From: Butyrivibrio sp.
GTDB taxonomy: Bacteria > Bacillota_A > Clostridia > Lachnospirales > Lachnospiraceae
NCBI RefSeq assembly: GCF_024699075.1
Contig: NZ_JAILQF010000069.1
Location: 1 to 12,907, forward strand
Length of the DNA: 12,907 nt
Direction of reading: 5' to 3'
A program made the translations under genes and the position numbers. Position 1 is the first letter of the stretch; every line of letters starts with the position of its first letter. The notes under the pieces are model-generated. The model was given only the letters and a program-made list of their open reading frames with translations, was not told where the DNA came from and did not search any database. Of the stretch, positions 6,172 to 12,907 are shown in pieces.

Positions 6172-9100
6172 TTTAAAAACATCAGGCGTTATTGTATTTA
6201 CATTTTCATGGACAGAGTTATTAACATAATTTATAAGGCTCTTATGAAGAGCATAAGCTTCTTTCACATTTGAAGAGATAAGCCTTGGAAGATCGGAGGT
6301 GCAGACGATGATATTACCGTCTGTACCTTCTATTTTTATTTCATAAATAAGTCCAAGTTTATGGCTCCTATAGGCATTATCAATAGTTGAAACTATTGGA
6401 TTGATGTCAGTATTATCAAGGATCGTAGATCTTGATGCTGTAACAATCTCGTACCATATGGGCTCTGAATAGGTCATTGAAGGAAAGTCTTTAAGGGCCA
6501 TACTTTTATTGTCTATGCAAAGACCAAGGGTACCAATAGGAATTTCTTTATTCATGCTTTCTGATATGCTCTTAAACATTGGATAGCACCAGAAGTCGGT
6601 ACAGTAAGTGCCTTCTATGGAGTTTGGATTCTCTGCATCACTTAGATATAAAAGAACGTTCTGGCCTTTCTTTGCCATATTTACAGCTTCTTGTACACTT
6701 GTAGCATATGTAATTGGCGCAGTATCTGCATTTTCCAAAGGCTTTTCAATCTCCGGATATGTATAGAGCGTATAAGAGTTTGTGGTAAGCGTGGTATTAC
6801 CAGCTATAAGACTTAGCTGTAATTCATATCTTTCAGGCTTTTTACTTTCAGGAAAAGATAAAGAGGTATAAGGAAGCGATATCCTTGCCCCTGTAGTAAT
6901 ATCAGGAATGCTTATATCCTTACTGCAAACTAGTTCATTTAAAGAGGATATAAGAGTAGCTTTAACATACATATTTTTATAAATATTTTTGTCATAATAA
7001 GCTATAAAAGGTGTAAAGCCAAAAGAAGATCCGGATGAGTGGACATAACTGTCAAACCTTGCCATGACAACGATATCATCGAAGGATTCTCTGAATTTTC
7101 CAGGACTTATAAGCTTTTTGTCCTCCATAAGAGAGTTAAGAACTCCTATAAGAGCTGTTCCCTGACCAGTATAATCCTGTATATCAAGAAGCTGGGTCCC
7201 TGCAAGATAGGTGCTTGCAAGGGCATCTTCCATTTCGTGCTTATAGCACTGCATTGCAAGGGTACCTGAATTTATGAAAAAGTCATGGGCATAAGGAAGA
7301 AGACCGCTTTTTTGAGCCTTATCCTTCAAATCGGCTATATTGTAAGCTTTGAGTACACCTGTATAGTGGGAGATTTCGTCGTAGTCAGGGTATGTTTCAA
7401 ACTGGCCTGTTTCATGAGAGATAACAGGGATGAAAGGAATAAGCTCATCCTGACTTGTAAGCGTAACTTCCTTAACAGTCGTTCCAAACTGAATAGTCGT
7501 TGTAGATGCCTTATCATAACTGGCGTTATCAAAAGCATCGTTTTTTGTATTATCTGAAATAGTATCTGCGCCATAAGAACTTATAAGATCAGGCCTTATA
7601 TTGGCATCATAGTTTATATTTGCAGTTGGAGCCATAGTCTGAATGTGGCCCTGGGGAGCATCGCACATAGCATAGGAAGCTCGTATAAGTCTGTCCTTGG
7701 AAAAGCGGACTCCGACAAAAAAGTCATCCTCAGGCTGGATGTTGGGTGAGAACTGGAAAGTATTGGAGCCCTGAGTATACAGAAGGTCTGGATTGATCAT
7801 CTTAAATCCTGCAAGGAGCTTACCAAGAGCCTTTGGATTACCCCAAAGTTCGTTGCCACATCCAAACATGCAAAAAGATGGGTGGGATGCAAATAAAGAT
7901 ATCATGCGATATCCTTCTATAGTAAGGTACTGCTGCATTGTAGCATCATATCCCTCTTCATCTTCCATGAGCCAGGAACCCCATATCTCCATCTCACTCT
8001 GTATCACGATTCCAAGTAGATCGGCAGCAAGAAAGGCAGCATCAGGGGGCGTGCATGAATGGAATCTGTAATGATTGATTCCCCATCTTCTTGATATCAT
8101 CATGTCATATAGCCATCCACATGCGTTCATAGGAGCAAAGCCGGTCATAGGAAAGAGAAGACCGCAGTGCCTTCCTCTAAGGAAGATAGGACGGTTATTA
8201 AGAAGAAGCTCATTTTCTCTTGTTGTAAAGCTTCTAAGACCACATATAGTCCTTGTGCTGTCAAGGATAGTTCCATTACTGTCACAAAGATCTAGCGTAA
8301 AGGCATAGAGGTAGGGAGTAAAGGTATCCCATTCATATACCTTGCCGTCTTTATCTTTTAAATCTATTACAATAGGGTCTTTGGATATTGTAAAACTCTG
8401 AGGCTTTACAATATCTTTTGCTATTTCAAGATGCTCTTTTAATATATCAAGGTCAGTACTTTTAGCTGCCAGATCTATATCATCACGAAACTTTCTAAAT
8501 ATATAGGGATCAGCATCTTTGTTTAGATACTCATCCTTTAGTTTTATCAGGTCAGTTCTGATATTTATGCCTAAAGAGCTATCAAGAGTATCATAGGTAG
8601 AAGCATCCTTTATAGAAGACATATCCTGTGAAGATATATCAAAAGCGCTGGTACTTGTATTAAGTGTCAAGATGGCTACCTTTTTGGAATAATCAGTTCT
8701 GGCATTTACAGATACTATATGTGTATTATTCGTGCATTTGATATACATATCACCAAGAATGCCACTCCAGTTGGTCTGGGTATCTCTTGATGTCAGATGG
8801 CCTCCGGGGCAAGGATAGTTCTTGTTATCAGCTTCTATCTGTATCAGGGTATTTTCTTTTGAGATAAAGGCTGATATATCATAAACATGCGGTGCTATAA
8901 GGCTATCGCATGTTCCTACTGCCTGGCCGTCTATATACAGCCTTGTAATCCGGCTTCTTTCAAGAGTCAGGATATAAGAGTCATATCCAAGAGGGATCTG
9001 TACTTCTTTTCTTAAAGATATAATTCCTTCAAAGGCATGTTCATCGGTAAGTGTATCTTCTTCACGCTTAGAATTTAAGGGTGTTATACCGCTTGCCTGA

Positions 9101-9186
9101 ATAGTTCCGGGAAGCATGATGTCAGATGAAGGGATATCTGAATCTGTAAATGTACATTCCCAGTTTCCATTTAATGATAATTTCAT
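6145..9186 (-). CDS. Glycoside hydrolase family 2-type protein, intracellular
   Basis: This 1013-residue protein has the layout of GH2 glycosidases. An N-terminal jelly-roll sugar-binding domain (about 1-150) opens with LSLNGNWECTF and contains TNWSGILGDMYI (138-149). An immunoglobulin-like domain ends near LRSF (317-320). A TIM barrel begins with LNNRPIFLRGRH (329-340) and contains INHYRFHSCTPPDAAF (370-385), and C-terminal accessory domains follow. The likely acid/base is E446 in GNEL (444-447). E592 in SHETGQFETYPDY (590-602) is the probable nucleophile or an active-site carboxylate. Two Asp/Ser/Thr/Lys-rich stretches, about 176-272 and 521-575, look like insertions. There is no signal peptide, so it acts in the cytoplasm. 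The ATG at 9186 has GGGGAG 12 bases upstream, rather far. It is divergent from a CE2-like esterase. Substrate unknown; a beta-linked or pectic side-chain sugar is possible. Confidence 0.85.
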   Translation of the reverse strand: MKLSLNGNWECTFTDSDIPSSDIMLPGTIQASGITPLNSKREEDTLTDEHAFEGIISLRKEVQIPLGYDSYILTLERSRITRLYIDGQAVGTCDSLIAPHVYDISAFISKENTLIQIEADNKNYPCPGGHLTSRDTQTNWSGILGDMYIKCTNNTHIVSVNARTDYSKKVAILTLNTSTSAFDISSQDMSSIKDASTYDTLDSSLGINIRTDLIKLKDEYLNKDADPYIFRKFRDDIDLAAKSTDLDILKEHLEIAKDIVKPQSFTISKDPIVIDLKDKDGKVYEWDTFTPYLYAFTLDLCDSNGTILDSTRTICGLRSFTTRENELLLNNRPIFLRGRHCGLLFPMTGFAPMNACGWLYDMMISRRWGINHYRFHSCTPPDAAFLAADLLGIVIQSEMEIWGSWLMEDEEGYDATMQQYLTIEGYRMISLFASHPSFCMFGCGNELWGNPKALGKLLAGFKMINPDLLYTQGSNTFQFSPNIQPEDDFFVGVRFSKDRLIRASYAMCDAPQGHIQTMAPTANINYDANIRPDLISSYGADTISDNTKNDAFDNASYDKASTTTIQFGTTVKEVTLTSQDELIPFIPVISHETGQFETYPDYDEISHYTGVLKAYNIADLKDKAQKSGLLPYAHDFFINSGTLAMQCYKHEMEDALASTYLAGTQLLDIQDYTGQGTALIGVLNSLMEDKKLISPGKFRESFDDIVVMARFDSYVHSSGSSFGFTPFIAYYDKNIYKNMYVKATLISSLNELVCSKDISIPDITTGARISLPYTSLSFPESKKPERYELQLSLIAGNTTLTTNSYTLYTYPEIEKPLENADTAPITYATSVQEAVNMAKKGQNVLLYLSDAENPNSIEGTYCTDFWCYPMFKSISESMNKEIPIGTLGLCIDNKSMALKDFPSMTYSEPIWYEIVTASRSTILDNTDINPIVSTIDNAYRSHKLGLIYEIKIEGTDGNIIVCTSDLPRLISSNVKEAYALHKSLINYVNNSVHENVNTITPDVFKSIFGIDRL

Positions 9187-9308
9187 GATAATAAGACTCT
9201 CCCCTATATATTTTTTGTCATATAATGATATAGATGGTGTAGAAAGCAAAAGCTTATCAGACTCTATAAAACATGATAGCAGAATAATACCGGGAGGAAT
9301 ACATAATT
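9187..9308. promoter_or_regulatory. Shared divergent control region, glycosidase/esterase pair
   Basis: These 122 bases separate the two divergent starts. On the plus strand I see a TATAAT (9221-9226) and a TATAAA (9265-9270), neither with a good -35. On the minus strand TTGCTT and TTATAT, 18 bases apart, form a weak candidate. A 14-base element is repeated with 11 identities (9187-9200 and 9252-9265), sharing AGACTCT with a 65-base period. This could be a paired operator for a sugar-responsive regulator, but no regulator gene is nearby. Confidence 0.35.
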
Positions 9309-10379
9309 ATGATGACTAATGAAAACTGGGATAATGTCCGCATTCTTGGAAGAAGGTCTGTCACTAGTGAGGGACTTGAGCTTATATGGTCAGGGAGTGG
9401 TGCTGAGTTTGTATTTAGGGGGACTGAGCTTGGTATTGATATTACAGGCGGAACATCCATATATCAGCCATGGATAAGTCTTATCATGGACGGAGCCTGG
9501 ATCATGCATATGCCTGTTCAGGAAGGAAGAAACAGGATCATTATGCTTAAAGGCCTTGCGCCTGAAACAGCTCATACGATAAGGATCATAAAAGATACTC
9601 AGGCTATGCCTGATGACAAGGATTCTTTTGCCATATTAAATTCAATTGTATATGAGGGCGAGATCCAAAAGACTGAGGATTATAAATACAGGATCGAGTT
9701 TATAGGTGACAGTATCACAAGCGGCGAAGGCCTTTTGGGCGCGCATGATGCAATGGACTGGATAAGCCCATACTTTAGCGTAGAGAATCACTACGGCGTA
9801 ATGACAGCGCAAAATCTTGGTGCTGAATACAGGCTTATATCACAAAGCGGATGGGGAATAGTTAATGCATGGGACAATAATACATCTTGTATTCTTCCGC
9901 TTATATATGAGAGCTTAAGGTGTGAAAGAGGCGTATCAGATAATGATTTTGATTCCTGGAAGGCTGATGCTGTTGTCATAAATCTTGGTACTAATGATGA
10001 AGGATCTTTTAATTGTCCTGAGTATACAGATCCTGTGACAGGGAAAGTTAATAAAATGCGCCTTGAAGAGGATGGAAGCTATAATCCTGAAGATATCAGA
10101 GTGATTCAAAATGGAGTTATATCTTTTCTTAAAACATTGAGAAAAGATAATCCGGATGCCTTACTTGTATGGGTATACGGAATGCTTGGAAAGGGAATAG
10201 GAGAATACATTAAGGAAGCTGTAAATGAGTATATAGCGGTTTCAAAAGATACAAGGGCTTCTTATCTGGCCCTTCCTGATACGGAAGAAGACGGATTTGG
10301 TTCAAGGCAGCATCCCGGAATTAAAAGCCACAATAATACGGCAAAAGTAATTACAGATTACCTCAAGGAAAAAATATAA
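9309..10379 (+). CDS. SGNH/GDSL carbohydrate esterase, CE2-like
   Basis: This 356-residue predicted deacetylase has the two-domain form of CE2 acetyl esterases: a beta-sandwich at about 1-118 followed by an SGNH hydrolase domain at about 128-356. Block I is FIGDSITSGEG (131-141), with nucleophile S135. An oxyanion glycine probably lies in SQSGWG (178-183). The asparagine block is NLGTND (225-230, N229), and the catalytic histidine is H335 in RQHPG (333-337). No signal peptide is present, so it acts inside the cell, presumably removing acetyl groups from imported oligosaccharides. The first of two tandem ATGs is taken as the start; GGGAGG (9292-9297) is 11 bases away. It is divergent from the GH2-type gene, which suggests joint use on one acetylated glycan. 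The end of the frame contains the sigma-28-like promoter of the next gene. Another SGNH esterase specificity cannot be excluded. Confidence 0.85.
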   Translation: MMTNENWDNVRILGRRSVTSEGLELIWSGSGAEFVFRGTELGIDITGGTSIYQPWISLIMDGAWIMHMPVQEGRNRIIMLKGLAPETAHTIRIIKDTQAMPDDKDSFAILNSIVYEGEIQKTEDYKYRIEFIGDSITSGEGLLGAHDAMDWISPYFSVENHYGVMTAQNLGAEYRLISQSGWGIVNAWDNNTSCILPLIYESLRCERGVSDNDFDSWKADAVVINLGTNDEGSFNCPEYTDPVTGKVNKMRLEEDGSYNPEDIRVIQNGVISFLKTLRKDNPDALLVWVYGMLGKGIGEYIKEAVNEYIAVSKDTRASYLALPDTEEDGFGSRQHPGIKSHNNTAKVITDYLKEKI

Positions 10380-10389
10380 AAGCCGATAT
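10363..10389 (+). promoter_or_regulatory. Sigma-28 (SigD)-like promoter for the 170-residue gene
   Basis: TCAA (10363-10366), a 15-base spacer and GCCGATAT (10382-10389) match the Bacillus SigD consensus TAAA-N15-GCCGATAT with one mismatch in the -35 and a perfect -10. It straddles the stop codon of the esterase gene. Predicted start is near 10396, giving a leader of about 80 bases. Confidence 0.65.
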
Positions 10390-10476
10390 ATAAGATAGAC
10401 GCTAAACCCTTAATTGTGTAAGATAACATGTGTTTTTGATATGTTTAAGGTATAAAGAGCGTTTAGAGGTATTGCC

Positions 10477-10989
10477 ATGAGTTATTCTGTAACAGCAAAT
10501 TATTATCTTCGTAATCTTTATGGATCTAATAAGGATTATATTATCGGTAGTACAAGATTGCAGGCTTCAAATGCCAGCGTTGTAAGTGCTGATTCAAAGG
10601 CACTTGCCAAGGGAGCTAAAAAGATGATGAGTCTTGATTATGGCAGCTATGCTACTGATGATGATATAGAAAATGCTATGCTTGGCAATAACATAAAAGC
10701 TTTTATAGACACATACAACAATACTATAGATTCTGCTTCGGATTCAGATCTTAAGGATATTAAGAAGCTTGTATCCAAGATGAAAACTCTTGGTAAAGAG
10801 TATGAAGAAGAGCTTGAAGAGTTGGGAATCACTTTTGATGATGATGGTTATATGACGATAGATTCTTCGGCTGTAGAAAATCTTGATAACAAGAAATTCG
10901 AATCAGTATTCGGCGAGGATTCAGACTTTACAAAGACGGTGCGTTCATTAGCAAGGAAGCTATATAAGCATATAGATGCATCTATATGA
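10477..10989 (+). CDS. Small FliD-C-like protein of unknown function
   Basis: This 170-residue protein has no signal peptide or membrane segment. The N-terminal half (SVTANYYLRNLYG and on) is not recognised. From about residue 74 it resembles the C-terminal region of the flagellar filament cap FliD. The segment IKAFIDTYNNTIDSASD is followed by a helical, charged Lys/Glu-rich stretch (91-118) and then LGITFDDDGYMTIDSSAVE (117-135) and a KKFESVFG block (139-146). In FliD the matching LGI-x-dG-x-l-x-iD segment is a family hallmark. The protein is far shorter than FliD (usually over 400 residues), so it is not FliD itself. AGAGG (10465-10469) lies 7 bases before the ATG. A sigma-28-like promoter upstream supports a flagellum-linked role. 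The last codons form half of a 20-base palindrome. The EAL gene follows 54 bases later. Confidence 0.82.
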   Translation: MSYSVTANYYLRNLYGSNKDYIIGSTRLQASNASVVSADSKALAKGAKKMMSLDYGSYATDDDIENAMLGNNIKAFIDTYNNTIDSASDSDLKDIKKLVSKMKTLGKEYEEELEELGITFDDDGYMTIDSSAVENLDNKKFESVFGEDSDFTKTVRSLARKLYKHIDASI

Positions 10990-10999
10990 ATCTATATGA
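10969..10999. repeat. Perfect 20-bp palindrome plus a third half-site
   Basis: CATATAGATG (10969-10978) is followed directly by its reverse complement CATCTATATG (10979-10988), a palindrome with no loop that covers the stop codon of the 170-residue gene. A third copy of the half, ATCTATATGA, follows at 10990-10999. Such a symmetric site suits a dimeric DNA-binding protein better than an RNA hairpin. No terminator T-tract follows. Confidence 0.6.
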
Positions 11000-11043
11000 C
11001 TATTATGGAGATGGGGCGTTAAGCCTTTAAGGAGACTTCTTAT

Positions 11044-12907
11044 ATGCCAGATATCAGACGTGTTACAAGTGGCAATGAATTTGCTTACAACCTTGATGCT
11101 AAGATGTATAAAGATGGTGAAGTAGATCAGCTTACAGGATTATTGACTATTGCTTCTTTTCGCCAGTTTGCACGTGAGGTTATATCTAATCTTAGTGAGG
11201 AAAATTCAGACAATATAGTTATTATTTATATTGATATCAGAGACTTTAAGGGGATCAACGAGGAATTTGGTTTTGAGCAGGGCGATGAAATTTTAAGTAC
11301 CTTTGGCGAGATCGTCAAAGAGGTATTTTTTGGAAGAGCCTGCGCTCATTTTCTTGCTGATCATTTTGTTGTCATGTGCTATGAAAGTGAGGCTATTGAA
11401 GGACTCAAAGAAGTTGAGAAAGTCCTCCATAACACTATTACCTTCAGAGAGATCATGTTCGATGCGGGAATATACAGATATAATGACTTCTCTACAGGTA
11501 TCATGAATGCATGTGACAGGGCCAAGGATGCGATGGATGCCATAAAGGGTGTATATTCCGAGAATATACGCTTTTATGATGAAGAGCTTGGACTTAAGAT
11601 CCGTAGAAAAAGATATATCATAAATGAAATAGATAATGCCATTGCTAAAGGCTATATAGAGGCCTGGCTTCAGCCTATAATGAGAACTTTGTCAGGACGA
11701 CTTGCAGGTGTTGAAGCCCTTGCAAGGTGGAATGATCCTATATATGGATTCATGAATCCTGCGGAATTTATAGGCGTTTTGGAAGAGTGCAAGCAGATAT
11801 ACAAGCTGGATATTGCAATTATCCGTTATGCCTGCAGAAATTTTAATAAGTGGTATGCAAAGTATGGAACAGCTGTTCCATTTTCAGTTAACTTAAGCCG
11901 AATTGACTTTGAGATGTGTGATATATTTTCAGAGATCAAGAAGGCCTGTTCTGAATATGATGTCGATCCAAAGTACATCAGAATAGAGATCACAGAGAGC
12001 GTCCTTATGCGTGAGCCCGAGTTTATGAAAGAGGTTATAGCCAAATTTCATGAAGCCGGCTACGAAGTGTGGATGGACGATTTCGGAAGTGGATACTCAT
12101 CACTTAATGTTATGAAGGAATTCGATTTTGATCTTATCAAGATCGATATGACTTTCCTAAGGTCATTTGATGAGAAGTCTCACATCATAATTCCTGCAAT
12201 AATCAATATATCCAAGAAACTTGGCAAGAAGACTCTTGCAGAGGGTGTTGAGAACCAGGAACATGTAAATGCCCTTCGCGAGTGGGGATGCGATATGATG
12301 CAGGGGTATCTGTATCACAAGCCTGTTCCTACTGATGACGAATATATACATATGTTTGGCAAGAACCCAGAGACTGCAGAAACGGATCTTGACAGAAAAT
12401 TCTATGGTACAGTCAGCTATACTAATGTACTTGATACATCAGTCTTTTCCAAGATAATAAGGCCTGACGGTACCAAGATACGTGCCGCACGTCCTGTTGC
12501 CATTGTGGAGCTTAAAGATAATATATTTAAGCTCATGTATACCAATGAATCCTTCAGATATGTTATGAATGAGGTTGATATAGATAGTATGGAGCTTGCT
12601 GAAAAGCTACTTAATGAAAAGACAAGCCCGTATTATTACAAGCTTAGAGACTTGTTCAATTCTCTTTCTGCAAACAATGATGATATAGCCCAGGATCTTA
12701 TAATAAGCGGAGATCTGTGCGTAGTAAGAGCCAAGTTTATCGCAAGAGATACAGAAAATGGCAATGACAGGATGATGGGGATAGTGACTCTTGAAAACAT
12801 TTCAAAGTCGCCTTATCTTAAAGAGCAAAGTATGGTGGATTCTGCCCTTCACGATATGATCAAGATATTCGAGAGAATAGATCTGTGGCATATTGATGAG
12901 AACTATG
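11044..12907 (+). CDS. Degenerate GGDEF-EAL protein, likely c-di-GMP phosphodiesterase (3' end outside window)
   Basis: The frame is open for 621 codons to the window edge; the C-terminus is missing. AAGGAG (11029-11034) lies 9 bases before the ATG. Residues 28-180 form a GGDEF fold with DQLTGLLT (28-35) and YIDIRDFKGINEEFG (62-76). The signature itself reads LADHF (104-108) and there is no RxxD inhibitory site, so it should not make c-di-GMP. Residues 190-430 are a full EAL domain: E224 in EAL, N283 in SVNLS, E315 in EITES, D345-D346 in DDFGSGYSS, K366 in LIKID, E400 in LAEGVE and Q420 in MQGY. All expected catalytic and metal positions appear present, so it probably cleaves c-di-GMP to pGpG. 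Residues after about 450 may be a PAS-like sensor. No membrane segment is seen. It may share the upstream sigma-28-like promoter. Confidence 0.92.
   Translation, partial: MPDIRRVTSGNEFAYNLDAKMYKDGEVDQLTGLLTIASFRQFAREVISNLSEENSDNIVIIYIDIRDFKGINEEFGFEQGDEILSTFGEIVKEVFFGRACAHFLADHFVVMCYESEAIEGLKEVEKVLHNTITFREIMFDAGIYRYNDFSTGIMNACDRAKDAMDAIKGVYSENIRFYDEELGLKIRRKRYIINEIDNAIAKGYIEAWLQPIMRTLSGRLAGVEALARWNDPIYGFMNPAEFIGVLEECKQIYKLDIAIIRYACRNFNKWYAKYGTAVPFSVNLSRIDFEMCDIFSEIKKACSEYDVDPKYIRIEITESVLMREPEFMKEVIAKFHEAGYEVWMDDFGSGYSSLNVMKEFDFDLIKIDMTFLRSFDEKSHIIIPAIINISKKLGKKTLAEGVENQEHVNALREWGCDMMQGYLYHKPVPTDDEYIHMFGKNPETAETDLDRKFYGTVSYTNVLDTSVFSKIIRPDGTKIRAARPVAIVELKDNIFKLMYTNESFRYVMNEVDIDSMELAEKLLNEKTSPYYYKLRDLFNSLSANNDDIAQDLIISGDLCVVRAKFIARDTENGNDRMMGIVTLENISKSPYLKEQSMVDSALHDMIKIFERIDLWHIDENY

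Noticed and set aside
6238..6252. Perfect hairpin GCTCTT-ATG-AAGAGC after ispE, considered as its terminator
   Set aside because: It is short, is coding sequence of the glycosidase gene on the other strand, and no T-tract follows.
7039..8308. Several 76-92-codon open frames antisense to the glycosidase gene
   Set aside because: All lie inside the large intact frame, their products are low-complexity or basic with no recognisable domain, and no promoter or ribosome site favours them.

Overview
The window looks like a chromosomal segment of a low-GC, probably motile Clostridia-type Firmicute, most likely a rumen or gut Lachnospiraceae of the Butyrivibrio/Pseudobutyrivibrio kind. This is inferred from the class 1B (PyrK-dependent) dihydroorotate dehydrogenase, the AT-rich sequence with AGGAG-type ribosome sites, intracellular carbohydrate-processing genes, sigma-28 (SigD/FliA)-like promoters and an EAL signalling protein. 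No 16S or other taxonomic marker is present, so the assignment is tentative. I see no rRNA, tRNA, CRISPR array, insertion sequence or phage gene.

Layout. 28-84: a strong hairpin terminator. 186-920 (-): a PlsC-type acyltransferase, divergent from the pyrimidine operon. 1090-4242 (+): pyrC, pyrK and pyrD (dihydroorotase and the two subunits of dihydroorotate dehydrogenase B), closed by a bidirectional terminator at 4278-4321. 4347-5000 (-): a conserved-looking 217-residue protein of unknown function behind a near-consensus sigma-28 promoter (5142-5169). 5305-6171 (+): ispE of the MEP isoprenoid pathway, whose 3' end overlaps the 3' end of a 1013-residue GH2-type glycosidase on the minus strand (6145-9186). 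9309-10379 (+): a CE2-like SGNH carbohydrate esterase, divergent from the glycosidase across a 122-bp control region. 10477-10989 (+): a 170-residue protein with a FliD-C-like tail, behind a second sigma-28-like promoter (10363-10389). 11044-12907 (+, cut by the window edge): a protein with a degenerate GGDEF domain, a complete EAL domain and the start of a C-terminal domain.

How the parts fit. pyrCKD carries out two consecutive steps of UMP synthesis (carbamoyl-aspartate to dihydroorotate to orotate). plsC and ispE are housekeeping lipid genes. The GH2/CE2 pair lacks signal peptides and probably trims imported, acetylated plant-cell-wall oligosaccharides in the cytoplasm.

The most interesting layer is motility. 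Two uncharacterised genes, 5.4 kb apart and on opposite strands, each have a sigma-28-type promoter. The second is followed 54 bp later by a likely c-di-GMP phosphodiesterase with no visible terminator between them. I propose that both small proteins are late-flagellar-regulon products and that the phosphodiesterase may be co-expressed with flagellar genes. This is inference from promoter motifs and sequence resemblance and has not been demonstrated.
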